DNA from: a virus
Strand: one strand, 5' to 3'
Length of the DNA: 64,000 nt
IMG/VR virus record: IMGVR_UViG_3300042868_013845
Coordinates: 18,877 to 82,876 of that record
In this document: piece by piece, positions 35,737 through 43,951 of the stretch
Numbering within the stretch: the stretch's first letter is position 1
Layout of the letters: each line of letters starts with the position of its first letter
Translations under genes and position numbers: made by a program
The notes under the pieces: generated by a model
The model's database searches: none
The model's input: the letters and a program-made list of their open reading frames with translations, nothing else
What the model was told of the DNA's origin: nothing

Positions 35737-35813
35737 AAATCTATGTTTCGTTGCTTGTTAAATGGATAAAGGAAGAAGAAGCAAGACAAAAATCTAAATC
35801 AAATGGACGATAA
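35622..35813 (+). CDS. gp51: gp51-like extension of gp26, reached by -1 frameshift
   Basis: After the slip the frame reads R-I-A-L-S-H-D-S-L-L-N-H-Y-K-T-N-F-S then MMQHHKYSLTELDNMMPWER and a charged helical end, 63 codons in total. The SLTELDNMMPWEREIY block is what I recall of the short gp51-like ORF next to gp26 in T4-like phages. The conserved part starts before any ATG in this frame (first ATG at 35676), which argues for synthesis as a gp26 fusion. An independent start at 35676 giving 45 residues is the alternative. It overlaps the next gene by 11 bases. Confidence 0.72.
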   Translation, partial: RIALSHDSLLNHYKTNFSMMQHHKYSLTELDNMMPWEREIYVSLLVKWIKEEEARQKSKSNGR

Positions 35814-38115
35814 AACCCTATTGCAAAGTCTAATCAACGAAATAAAAAATCTTAACGCACGAGGTGTAACAGATTCAAAAGTCTTGCGGGATAGTCTCTC
35901 GCAAGACTCTCTTATTTCTCAGGGCATAACTGATTTAAATAAGAAATTTGAAAAATCATCAAAAGATAACAAACAAATTCTTGATGATTCAAAATCAGTG
36001 CTCGAAGAAATACGTGATGAAATTAAGAATAATTCAGGTGGCAATCAGGGCGGTGGTATAGTTCAAGCGGCTAATCTTCAAAATCTATCAACATTGTTTT
36101 TTAAAATGGTTGATAGCACAAAGGATTTAATTGCTATTAATACAAAGCTTAATAAAAATATTGAAGATCTTATAAAATCAAATAATGGTTTACGTAGTTT
36201 TAGAATAAATAGAAGACAAAGCCCAACCGACTCCACAACAGTAAATACAACACAAGAATCTGAGACGACTACTACTAGTACTAGTACTAATGAAAGTTCA
36301 CAACCTTTACTTAAAAGATATAATGATGTGGCAAAAGCTCTTGGATCGTTTATTGGTGCTATTAATGGCATTAAAATTATACCTGCATTAAAAGCAAGTT
36401 TTTTCTTGCCAATGATTGTTAGCAATATGGCCAATGCCATGAAGAAATTTGATGAAGCAAATTTCTTCGGTAAATTGAGACGAAATAGTCAAACTATTAC
36501 AACTGACAAACAAGAGGTTGAAAATGTTTTTGACTATAGTTCAGATATATTTACTGCGATGAAATCACTTGCTGAAAGTTTGAAAACGATTCAAGACTTA
36601 AAATTAGTAAAAACGTGGGCCCAAATAAAACTTTTATCAATTTTTATCATACCAAGTATGATAAAAGCTATTAGTAAATTTGAGAGAGTTAATGAAAAAA
36701 CAGCAACAAAATTTGAAAAAATTGGCGAAAGTATTGGTAAGTTTTTAGAACCAATTAGTAATTTTATGGGTTCATTTGTAAAAATGGGATTAGGTTTAAT
36801 TGCAATCGCTGCAGGAGTTTTAGCAATCGCCGGAGCAGCAATTATTGTATCTAAAATTGATACAGCAGCTTTACTTAAAGGTGGAATTGCTATTGGTGTA
36901 TTTCTTACGACTGCTATATTAACAAGTTCAATTGCTGGAAAGGCAAATAAAACAAGTATTGCTCTTATTGTTTTAGGTGCAGCTATGATACCATTCGCGT
37001 ATGGTATATCATTATTAAAAGACATTGGTTGGGAACAAATCGCAGCAGCAGGAGCATCATTAGTATCATTAATAGGAACTTTGACTATAGCATCAAAATT
37101 TTCAACTAAAAGCAGTATAGCATTAATTGCATTCGGTGCAGCTATGATACCATTCGCTTATGGTTTATCACTACTTGGTGCAGTTAGTTGGCAACAAATT
37201 GCTGCAGTAGGAACATCATTAGTAGCTTTAATTGCATCGTTAACTGTAGCAGGAACTTTCTTAGCTAATCCAAAGGCTATGTTAGCTCTCGGATTAATAA
37301 CAGCAGCAATTGCTGCTATAAGTTGGTCAATGAAAATGTTAGGTGAAGCTGCAAATATTTTTAATGCAGTTGATCCAGCAAAATTAGGTCTAGTGGCTCT
37401 ATCGATGCTCGGTTTGAGTCTAAGTATATTACCACTTGTGCCATTTGCACCATTCGTTGGTATATTATCAATATCAATGGCAGTACTCGCCGCAACTTTA
37501 ATGGCGCTATCTAAAGTTGGATTACAGCTTGAACCTGTTACTAACTTTTTCAATGATTTTAAATCATTTATAAAAGAAATTGAAATAAGTAAAATTCTTG
37601 GTTTAAGTGCAGCGATTGGCACATTAGGTCTCGCTATAAGTGCATTTGCTGCATCTAATTTTAGTGTAGGCATTTCTGATGCATTTAGCGGTATAATCGG
37701 ATTTTTCACAGGAGAAAAAAGTATAATTGAAAAACTTAAAGAATTGTCATCATTAACTGGTTTATCAGCAGTTGGAATGGGAGTAAAAGATCTTGCTGAA
37801 GGCATGAATATGCTAGCTCAAATACAAAGCGGATCATTTGCTGGATTTAATGAATTTCCATGGGATAAAGTAAAGGAAATTTCAAAAGAATTACAAGATG
37901 GTGCTACACTGCAAATCATACCTGTTCTTAATGCTAATAGTCTTAATGGTCAAAAATTAGAAACAACAGGTGCAACAATGACAGGTGGCAACCAAGTTAT
38001 TATAACAAATGTTACAAATACTGGTGGAAATGTAAGCACAACGAATGTATCGAACAACAATCGAAATGTTCGTGTTGCTCCAAGTATTGAAACTGGCAGT
38101 GCTAAAGGTTATTAA
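35803..38115 (+). CDS. Tape-measure-like protein (gp29 position), 770 residues
   Basis: Residues 1-130 are coiled-coil (SLINEIKNLNARGVTDSKVL...). A Ser/Thr linker (about 138-166) leads into a long hydrophobic helical region (about 325-620) with membrane-like segments. This includes a 53-residue tandem repeat: IALIVLGAAMIPFAYGISLL then IALIAFGAAMIPFAYGLSLL. This layout, and its place right after the frameshifting gp26/gp51 pair, match a tail tape measure that sets tail length and is ejected on infection. T4 gp29 is 590 residues; I see no direct sequence match to it. Confidence 0.7.
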   Translation: MDDKTLLQSLINEIKNLNARGVTDSKVLRDSLSQDSLISQGITDLNKKFEKSSKDNKQILDDSKSVLEEIRDEIKNNSGGNQGGGIVQAANLQNLSTLFFKMVDSTKDLIAINTKLNKNIEDLIKSNNGLRSFRINRRQSPTDSTTVNTTQESETTTTSTSTNESSQPLLKRYNDVAKALGSFIGAINGIKIIPALKASFFLPMIVSNMANAMKKFDEANFFGKLRRNSQTITTDKQEVENVFDYSSDIFTAMKSLAESLKTIQDLKLVKTWAQIKLLSIFIIPSMIKAISKFERVNEKTATKFEKIGESIGKFLEPISNFMGSFVKMGLGLIAIAAGVLAIAGAAIIVSKIDTAALLKGGIAIGVFLTTAILTSSIAGKANKTSIALIVLGAAMIPFAYGISLLKDIGWEQIAAAGASLVSLIGTLTIASKFSTKSSIALIAFGAAMIPFAYGLSLLGAVSWQQIAAVGTSLVALIASLTVAGTFLANPKAMLALGLITAAIAAISWSMKMLGEAANIFNAVDPAKLGLVALSMLGLSLSILPLVPFAPFVGILSISMAVLAATLMALSKVGLQLEPVTNFFNDFKSFIKEIEISKILGLSAAIGTLGLAISAFAASNFSVGISDAFSGIIGFFTGEKSIIEKLKELSSLTGLSAVGMGVKDLAEGMNMLAQIQSGSFAGFNEFPWDKVKEISKELQDGATLQIIPVLNANSLNGQKLETTGATMTGGNQVIITNVTNTGGNVSTTNVSNNNRNVRVAPSIETGSAKGY
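36950..37265 (+). repeat. 159-nt tandem repeat inside the tape-measure gene
   Basis: Two units with a period of 159 nt (53 codons) encode near-identical hydrophobic helices around GAAMIPFAYG. The invariant GGTGCAGCTATGATACCATT appears in both units (near 36975 and 37134). Such repeats change tail length in whole steps when lost or gained. Confidence 0.7.
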
Positions 38116-38121
38116 AATAAA

Positions 38122-38149
38122 AAAGGTCAGAGGTTGCCCTCTGACCTTT
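38122..38149 (-). terminator. Rho-independent terminator of gp32
   Basis: A perfect 12-bp stem AAAGGTCAGAGG/CCTCTGACCTTT with a TTGC loop lies between the converging tape-measure and gp32 genes. On the minus strand it is followed by a T-rich tract (38111-38121), so it ends the gp32 transcript. In the plus direction the tail is not T-rich. Confidence 0.8.
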
Positions 38150-38170
38150 GAGATAATCTTTATATGACGA

Positions 38171-39091
38171 TTAGCCTTGTGCGGCCAATTTCTTGAAATA
38201 TTCAAGAGGATCATCGCCGTCTTCATCATCTTCATCAAACTTACTTGATGCTACAGCTGGAGCAGGAGCTTCTGCAGTGCGCGACAATCCAGCATGCGCT
38301 GGCTCGTTAATCATCTCAACTTGAGAGATGCTTCGTGCACCATTAACTTCTTCTTCGCCGAGAACTTCAATAAGCTTGCGCTTAAGTTCTTCATAGCTCT
38401 TATAATTCTTAGGATCAACAAAGTCAGAAAGACTATGCAGACTATCATATGCTTCTTTAAGCATATCTTCGTCACCAGTGAAAAGTTGGCTTGAACTATC
38501 AAACTCACTCTTATCATAGTTGCGATAGCCTTCAACCTTACGAATCTTAAGTTTGAAGTTTGCACCCTCCCAGAAGTCAAATGGATTTACTGGAGTTTCA
38601 TCTTGAAACTGAGGTTGCATGATATCCATGATCTTATCAAAGATCTTTTTACCATATTTGAAGAGCATGACTTTGCCTTCATTTGCTGGATTACCAGGAT
38701 CTGCAACGACAAGAATGTTGCTGACATAATGCAAACGACGTTTGCGATCACGTACAATTTCTTTATCGCTTTCGATTCCGCTATTCCACAAGCGAGCATT
38801 AATCTCTGCACATGGATCTTCTTTACCGATACTAGTCAAGCTGTTTTCAATATACCAACGGCCAGTTGGTCCTTTAAAACCATGATCCCAGTAACGAACC
38901 CATGGAAGATCTTCTCCATCCTTTTGTGGCAAGAAGCGAATGACTGCATAGCCATTGCCGCTCTTATCAACTGTTGGACTCCAGAAGCGATCATCACCAT
39001 ATGATTTAGTTGCTCCACCTACTTTTTCAGCAGCTTTGACGAGTTTATCAATAGCGCTTTGACGATTTGCTTTTAGTTTATCGAAACTCAT
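38171..39091 (-). CDS. gp32: gp32-like single-stranded DNA-binding protein, 306 residues
   Basis: T4 gp32 is 301 residues. Matching parts: the N-terminal basic B domain (MSFDKLKANRQSAIDKLVKA), the OB core (YAVIRFLPQKDGEDLPWVRY, GRWYIENSLTSIGKEDPCAE, FKLKIRKVEGYRNYDKSEFD), and an acidic tail EDDEDGDDPLEYF that recruits partner proteins. The T4 zinc site needs three Cys and a His; only one Cys (DPCAE) is present, so this gp32 lacks the zinc module, as in cyanophage versions. The promoter lies 40 nt upstream and a strong terminator follows. Confidence 0.93.
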   Translation of the reverse strand: MSFDKLKANRQSAIDKLVKAAEKVGGATKSYGDDRFWSPTVDKSGNGYAVIRFLPQKDGEDLPWVRYWDHGFKGPTGRWYIENSLTSIGKEDPCAEINARLWNSGIESDKEIVRDRKRRLHYVSNILVVADPGNPANEGKVMLFKYGKKIFDKIMDIMQPQFQDETPVNPFDFWEGANFKLKIRKVEGYRNYDKSEFDSSSQLFTGDEDMLKEAYDSLHSLSDFVDPKNYKSYEELKRKLIEVLGEEEVNGARSISQVEMINEPAHAGLSRTAEAPAPAVASSKFDEDDEDGDDPLEYFKKLAAQG

Positions 39092-39131
39092 ATTTTTATG
39101 TTGTTGTATTGTTGTTTTTGTTTGTTGTGTT

Positions 39132-39160
39132 ATTGTATACTAGTTTTGTTGTTTTGTAAA
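39132..39160 (-). promoter_or_regulatory. Sigma-70-type promoter for gp32
   Basis: Minus-strand -35 TTTACA (39155-39160), 17-nt spacer, -10 TACAAT (39132-39137). The 40-nt A/C-rich leader to the gp32 ATG is exceptional here, since most starts in this window have almost no leader; in T4 the gp32 leader is an autoregulatory binding site. Confidence 0.65.
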
Positions 39161-39772
39161 TAACGAAACGATAATTTCTCTATATTTTTTCTTATTGAAT
39201 CGAGAACTCAAAAAGGGACTATAGGCTCTTATCAGGTGTGATAGGTTTCTTGATATCTCAAGAGGATCACTCAATTTTTTATCTAGATCACGAGAAAAAC
39301 CAAGTAGCGATTCTAAACAAGCTAGAGTCTCTAGAGATATTTCACCCGATCTATATAATCTATATATGGTTGGAATTTGTGTAGTGTCCTGAGGACATAT
39401 CGCGATATCGAAGTCTGACTCAATATCACGAACCTTAGACATATCCGACCTAAAGTTGTAATCAAGGTTTTGGAGTTTGCCAAGCCATATTTCATAGTCT
39501 TCAGAATTCATATCACCAATCCAGCTTTTGCCATTGATAATATTAGCAACAACATAATATATTGCGCTATCTCGATTATGAAATTGTTTAGCGAGTCTTT
39601 CATAATGGTGCCTTTGACCCATTTTCATAAAGGTCTCGCGTTTGCATCGAGGACCCTTAAAATTAAACTCAAAGGCATTGTAATTTTTGCCTGGTGTAAA
39701 ATGTAATTTGCATGCAACAAATATACTCCAAGCATCAATTGGATTTAATTTTTCGCATGATGATAGTTGCAT
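39140..39772 (-). CDS. gp59: gp59-like helicase loader, 210 residues
   Basis: T4 gp59 is 217 residues. Shared features: the opening 'PIDAWSIF...KLHF...KYN' pattern near residues 11-35, YERLAKQFHNRDSAIYYVVA then NIINGKSWIGDM (about 72-83, compare NLVANQDAWIGDI of T4), FRSDMSKVRDIE, IYRLYRSGEISLETLACLES. The protein loads gp41 helicase onto gp32-coated DNA. It sits between gp32 and gp33 as in T4 and overlaps the gp33 stop by 1 base. Confidence 0.85.
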   Translation of the reverse strand: MQLSSCEKLNPIDAWSIFVACKLHFTPGKNYNAFEFNFKGPRCKRETFMKMGQRHHYERLAKQFHNRDSAIYYVVANIINGKSWIGDMNSEDYEIWLGKLQNLDYNFRSDMSKVRDIESDFDIAICPQDTTQIPTIYRLYRSGEISLETLACLESLLGFSRDLDKKLSDPLEISRNLSHLIRAYSPFLSSRFNKKKYREIIVSLFTKQQN

Positions 39773-40035
39773 TAGGCTGGTAATTCGACAGTGTTATTAT
39801 TTCTCGGCAATAGATTTGATCGTTTTGCTTCTTGTTCTAATTTGCTGCGTAATGAACTATCAACTAATTGCCCAATATCCTCAGGATCAATCTTTAACTC
39901 TTCACAAATATGCAGCGCAGCTTCAATATATGTCATATCATCTCTAAAGACGTGTATGCCAACTCTCTTAGCAAATTCCTCTTTAGAAATAGCAAAACCC
40001 AATGCGTCAATAACTTCTTTTTCTATTTTTTTCAT
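39772..40035 (-). CDS. gp33: gp33-like late transcription co-activator, 87 residues
   Basis: T4 gp33 is 112 residues. The core aligns well: DDMTYIEAALHICEELKIDP (about 32-51; T4 has GMSYLEATTAFLEENSIP), then VDSSLRSKLEQEAKRSNLLP (T4: PSGIIEKIQSEAIDENLLR). gp33 binds the beta flap of host RNA polymerase and links the late sigma gp55 to the sliding clamp. Its presence explains the many TATAAATA promoters in the window. The N-terminus is shorter than in T4. Confidence 0.8.
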   Translation of the reverse strand: MKKIEKEVIDALGFAISKEEFAKRVGIHVFRDDMTYIEAALHICEELKIDPEDIGQLVDSSLRSKLEQEAKRSNLLPRNNNTVELPA

Positions 40036-40474
40036 CTATATTATTTTTTAAAATTTGTGAACCAGAAAGACTTCTCATTTGTTTAGCAAGTTCTTTGTCA
40101 TCTATTGTATGGAGTTTTTTCATATCGGCAACATTCCAACCAATCATAGGCACATTATATGATGTAGTATATTTTACATAATCTTTTCGATTTGTACATT
40201 CAAAAATGTTAATAGTATCATTAATATCATATTCAACAAAGATTAATCGATCAACCTTCATGCACTTTTCAAAATTCGTTTGTTTGTCTGCACGAATCGT
40301 GAATAGATTTCGACTATGAAACCGATATTGTGTTTTGATTTCAACAGTTTTGCCGTTAATATCAATGCCGTCTTTTTCACTATCAAAAACATCCTCTGAC
40401 AATTCACAATATTCTAATCTTGCGAAAAGATCTTCTCCTAATTTACCTAACGTTCTGCGGTTGTCTTGATTCAT
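40007..40474 (-). CDS. PD-(D/E)XK nuclease-like protein, 155 residues
   Basis: RTLGKLGEDLFARLEY (about 6-21) followed by SEKDGIDINGKTVEIKTQYR (about 32-51) is the helix-strand-strand core of PD-(D/E)XK enzymes: Glu in GED, Asp in GIDI, then E-I-K. A Tyr/Arg-rich remainder follows. Candidate roles are a DNA-repair or host-DNA nuclease; T4 encodes dsbA here, which is unrelated. It overlaps gp33 by 29 bases and is coupled by an ATGA overlap to the gene before it. Confidence 0.6.
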   Translation of the reverse strand: MNQDNRRTLGKLGEDLFARLEYCELSEDVFDSEKDGIDINGKTVEIKTQYRFHSRNLFTIRADKQTNFEKCMKVDRLIFVEYDINDTINIFECTNRKDYVKYTTSYNVPMIGWNVADMKKLHTIDDKELAKQMRSLSGSQILKNNIDEKNRKRSY

Positions 40475-41700
40475 CGAGTCTCTGAAGTTTTAATTATAAT
40501 CATATTTGAATTGATTCGACCATTGACTGCTTTCTTTTTGGTAGTTAGAGCTTCAAGTGCCTTATCAAGTTTTTTATCAGTCATGCTAATCACATTTGCC
40601 AGCACATCCTGCGGCTTACGACAACTAATCGCATAGCTTGATGATGGCTCATAGTTGAGTAGAGTGCTGCCTTTAACACTAAAGCCCGAAGCATTTTGTG
40701 CATAATAGACAAGCAGCTGTTTGTTTTTCGTATTAAACAAATAGAGTCTTTGAGCAAAAGGTATGCGCGTTGGATCAACGCTTGCAATATTATATTCTTT
40801 ACTATCACGTGCATAGTTTAGTTTATTAACTTGCGTAGCTGCTGCTTTTGGCTTTTTAACTCGAGGCTTGCGAGTGCCAGCTTTGATCTTGCCATATTGA
40901 ACCAATGATTCGCTCATGCCTGAAAAGATTTCAATGATTTTTCTCAATTGAGCGCGTGATAGCCAACTATATGCCTGCACAAGTTGTGGACACTCTTTGT
41001 CATAGGCTTCTTGAAATTCTTGAGCGTGACGTGCTATCCAAGCTTTGATTGGAGATAGACCAGCTGCTGGCACATTATGAGCTCTACATACCGATGCGAT
41101 GTCACAACCATTGATTTTTGATGGTGTGATATCGCTAGTGATATCGCAAAGACCATCAAGCCATGACTCAAGCTCGGGCAAGATATTGCCTTCAACAGCA
41201 CGTATCATGCGTTCATGTGGATTGACTGTTACTTTTTTTGGTTTTTCAACAGCAGATAGCATTGTTGCTAATTTTAGATCTGGCAACACGCGATCAATCT
41301 CTTCGCGTATAATGTTTGATGCTGATCGAGGTTGTGGAGATTGTTCTTCTGTTTCAAACTTTTTCCAATGTGATGCTGCATCAGGATGAAGATCGGGCAT
41401 GCCGCGTTGCAGCATACGACATAGCTTGCCAATAGTTGAAGTTAGCGTATAGTTTGGAGCACTAGAAATTGTTGTGACATCAGTTTTACTATAACCATTT
41501 TCGGCCATCCACTTTGTTACAAATGGCAGCAAACTGCCGCTGTCACAATAATATGCATAAAAGCCAAGAGCTCGTGTGAGTCTTGCATAATAGACATCAA
41601 CAGCAAGAGAGGAGGCATCAGACCATGACGGCTCCTCTCCAGTATATTTTACATCAAAGGCAGCAACATTGCCGCGTTTATCAAGTATCTTATTTTTCAT
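40471..41700 (-). CDS. Unknown protein, 409 residues
   Basis: I do not recognise this protein. It is a mixed alpha/beta protein with a Lys-rich bridge in the middle (GTRKPRVKKPKAAATQVNK, near residue 285) and a C-terminal half with short strands (QRLYLFNTKNKQLLVYYAQ). I chose the ATG at 41698-41700; a GTG three codons upstream is possible. The start overlaps the stop of the upstream gene and the end overlaps the next ATG, so it belongs to a coupled early operon with the nuclease-like gene, gp33 and gp59. DNA contact through the basic bridge is conceivable. Confidence 0.65.
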   Translation of the reverse strand: MKNKILDKRGNVAAFDVKYTGEEPSWSDASSLAVDVYYARLTRALGFYAYYCDSGSLLPFVTKWMAENGYSKTDVTTISSAPNYTLTSTIGKLCRMLQRGMPDLHPDAASHWKKFETEEQSPQPRSASNIIREEIDRVLPDLKLATMLSAVEKPKKVTVNPHERMIRAVEGNILPELESWLDGLCDITSDITPSKINGCDIASVCRAHNVPAAGLSPIKAWIARHAQEFQEAYDKECPQLVQAYSWLSRAQLRKIIEIFSGMSESLVQYGKIKAGTRKPRVKKPKAAATQVNKLNYARDSKEYNIASVDPTRIPFAQRLYLFNTKNKQLLVYYAQNASGFSVKGSTLLNYEPSSSYAISCRKPQDVLANVISMTDKKLDKALEALTTKKKAVNGRINSNMIIIKTSETR

Positions 41701-41989
41701 GATCTGCACTAATTAGACTATCAAATTTAAAACTCCGCCAGCCGTTTTTCTCGAGATCGTAAACTCGAATAGGAGAATCATCGTTCTCAGTAATTGTGTT
41801 TTTTGGAATTGCATCTTCGGGCAAGAGTGAGAGGTTTTTAGTAGCTCTCATAGCTCGATGCTCGCCATCCTTTTTAAGGAATGTGATATTGCACACACCG
41901 TTTCTTAAACTCTCTAAGAGTTGTTGTTTGTCCATCATAATAGTTTTTGCTCTTTCAGTTAAGTAGTGTAGATGTTCAACATTTAACAT
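41690..41989 (-). CDS. SH3-barrel-like small protein (DUF2693-type), 99 residues
   Basis: Residues about 22-95 (LLESLRNGVCNITFLKKDGE, HRAMRATKNLSLLP, PIRVYDLEKNGWRSFKFDSL) match the pattern of a small phage beta-barrel protein of the DUF2693 type (NITF.K.DG..R.MR.T...P, then GWRSF). Function unknown. The start at 41989 is favoured because a consensus sigma-70 promoter ends 6 nt before this ATG, so the transcript would start there. A later ATG pair at about residue 18 is the alternative. Confidence 0.65.
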   Translation of the reverse strand: MLNVEHLHYLTERAKTIMMDKQQLLESLRNGVCNITFLKKDGEHRAMRATKNLSLLPEDAIPKNTITENDDSPIRVYDLEKNGWRSFKFDSLISADHEK

Positions 41990-41995
41990 GCAGAC

Positions 41996-42024
41996 ATTAT
42001 ACCACAGATTATGCTATTTGTAAA
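41996..42024 (-). promoter_or_regulatory. Strong sigma-70-type promoter, predicted leaderless
   Basis: Minus-strand -35 TTTACA (42019-42024), 17-nt spacer, -10 TATAAT (41996-42001). Only six bases separate the -10 box from the ATG at 41989, so transcription should start on the start codon. Confidence 0.78.
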
Positions 42025-42032
42025 TAACTTTT

Positions 42033-42968
42033 TTACTTAAAGGCTCTATTTTTTTCAAAGTCCCCAAAATCATGCCATTCGCGATAGCTATTCACTGAGT
42101 CAACATCTACTTTGGAGAGATTACGATTAATATGAGCATCAGCTCCAACATTCATGAAGATTGCCCGCTCATTTGCTTTTTCGAAGAATGCTGGCCAAGC
42201 TTTGGCATCATATGCTGCAGTAGTTGGAAATGGCACTCTATTTGCTTGTGGATGAGGCTTTAAGAATGGCATTGTTGCGGTTTCAACAATTGCATCTCCC
42301 TTTTCGCCTTTGTGAATATTACGCGCAACCGCAACACCATATGCACCTGCTTCTGGCCAACCGATTTGACATGCGCGAGTCATTGTGCCTGTTGATACTG
42401 CACACCAAATCTCACTTGGTTCATAGCCCAATTGAGTGCTAATCTTATCACACATTCTCACTAGACCAGCAGTAACCATACTATTGCCGCTTAATCCAAA
42501 TGGCAGATATTGTGCATTATTCTCACTTGCCCATTGCTTAGCATAGCTGTTTAATACTGGCATTGCTGCAATTCGAACAAATCTCATATCAACATGAGGA
42601 TATGCAAAGAGCGCCGCTTGGTGATCACTTACTCGTTTGCTGCTTGGACAAAAGAAAACAACCTTTTTATTATAGAGCTCAGCAAGCATACTAATAGCAT
42701 CCATAGCATGACCTTGTCGAGGAGCACAATAAACAAGTGTATCATATGGACTTTCAGCAACTACTCGCTCTGCACCAAATGCCTTTAATCCACCTAGTGC
42801 AAGATCTGCACGTAGAACATGTCTGCCACCTTCAACTGTTTCAACAACAGGATCGTCGACTTTACTCTTAAAATCTCCCCATAGTTCCCGATAATAGTTG
42901 CGAGCTTCTGCTCGATTCATGCCCATCGGTATATCTTTATTTTCAATGCTGTCTGTTATGCTAAACAT
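42033..42968 (-). CDS. PLP-dependent fold-type II-like enzyme (ACC deaminase / D-cysteine desulfhydrase-like)
   Basis: A 311-residue protein. HVLRADLALGGLKAFGAE (near residues 50-67) resembles the R-D-x-L...GG-x-K segment, with Lys as the likely PLP-binding residue. FGLSGNSMVTAGLVRMCDKI resembles the G(S/G)N loop, and CAVSTGTMTRA the phosphate-binding glycine loop, followed by YGVAVAR. The order fits tryptophan-synthase-beta/ACC-deaminase superfamily enzymes, which act on amino acids. A TTG four codons upstream is possible; the ATG at 42966-42968 keeps a short overlap with the previous gene. It is the last gene of a four-gene coupled cassette. Confidence 0.6.
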   Translation of the reverse strand: MFSITDSIENKDIPMGMNRAEARNYYRELWGDFKSKVDDPVVETVEGGRHVLRADLALGGLKAFGAERVVAESPYDTLVYCAPRQGHAMDAISMLAELYNKKVVFFCPSSKRVSDHQAALFAYPHVDMRFVRIAAMPVLNSYAKQWASENNAQYLPFGLSGNSMVTAGLVRMCDKISTQLGYEPSEIWCAVSTGTMTRACQIGWPEAGAYGVAVARNIHKGEKGDAIVETATMPFLKPHPQANRVPFPTTAAYDAKAWPAFFEKANERAIFMNVGADAHINRNLSKVDVDSVNSYREWHDFGDFEKNRAFK

Positions 42969-43951
42969 GTTTGTCCCCAATCCCTTCTTCTGTAATATTC
43001 TGGTGATAGATGTACGCTGCTGCTATTCTCCATATAGGTTTTTGCAAACTTTTCACCGTCCATGCTATACCATTCATTTGGAGGAGCTATAACTCTTCCG
43101 TCTGTTAACTTATTTAGTGTTTCAATAAAACGCAGTGTGAGAGCTAGTCTCTGCTCTCGTGTGCCATAAAATGGAGAGCCTTTATAATAGCCAGTTTTTG
43201 GCAGCTTTCGCTCTTCATATTCAACTGGCACTGGAGCAGTGTAACTTACATTGCAACCATATTCACTGCCAATTGCATCACCTTGTTTGACATATTCTTG
43301 CAGTAACTCATCTAGATTAAAGTTATCATGACGCAACATATGATGGCGAATATCAATATTGCCAAGACAAAAAGAGATTTCGCCAAAGGGCTTACAGCCT
43401 CTAAATTCATGCTTCAAGCCTCGTTTTAAAGTGCCATATAACGTTTTACCGTTTGCTCGAAAAACAGCATCGCTTTTTCGACTAAAGCTCGGACTATGAC
43501 TATCACCAATTGTTATGCCATCAAATCGATTGGCAAAGACATTTGGCAAATCCTCCTGAGCTAGTTTTTTTACTCTCTGCAGATTTTTACTTAAAGCATC
43601 GCACCATTCCTTTGTTATGGCATGATATGTCGTTGATGCACCAATTCTTTTTGAGAGCTGTTCTCCCCAATTAGGCATATCAATATCAAGACTAACTACG
43701 TTAGGATGTGCAGCTACTCGATTAATGCGATCGTAAATTTCCTTTGTTGCTCCTCCGAAAAGATTAAGTGTGCCACCAAAATTGACACCATGTTCAATAT
43801 AACAGACATCATAGTTAAGAATATCTGGAGAACAGTTATGATTAATTGGAGCCTGAAGCTGATCACTCCATACACTGCTCCAGCCTAATACATGACTATT
43901 TTTTAGTCGAGGAATATTGCTAATTGGATTTGTAATTATTGCGTTTGTCAT
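42956..43951 (-). CDS. SGNH-hydrolase-like protein, 331 residues
   Basis: FDGITIGDSHSPSFSRKSD (near residues 142-160) has the GDSH nucleophile block. EISFCLGNIDIRHHMLRHD (near 200) resembles the 'GEIDxRxH' block of SGNH-like proteins of polysaccharide loci. A candidate catalytic His/Asp lies in SMDGEKF or VHLSPEYY near the C-terminus. Such proteins act as acyl-esterases or acyl-transferases. Here it is coupled (overlap 4 bases upstream, 13 downstream) to a helical protein and the PLP-like enzyme. Substrate unknown. Confidence 0.55.
   Translation of the reverse strand: MTNAIITNPISNIPRLKNSHVLGWSSVWSDQLQAPINHNCSPDILNYDVCYIEHGVNFGGTLNLFGGATKEIYDRINRVAAHPNVVSLDIDMPNWGEQLSKRIGASTTYHAITKEWCDALSKNLQRVKKLAQEDLPNVFANRFDGITIGDSHSPSFSRKSDAVFRANGKTLYGTLKRGLKHEFRGCKPFGEISFCLGNIDIRHHMLRHDNFNLDELLQEYVKQGDAIGSEYGCNVSYTAPVPVEYEERKLPKTGYYKGSPFYGTREQRLALTLRFIETLNKLTDGRVIAPPNEWYSMDGEKFAKTYMENSSSVHLSPEYYRRRDWGQTCLA

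Noticed and set aside
35676-35813. gp51-like frame as an independent 45-codon gene
   Set aside because: Possible, but the family-like sequence begins about 18 codons before this ATG and a complete frameshift signal precedes it; no promoter or ribosome-binding site supports an internal start.
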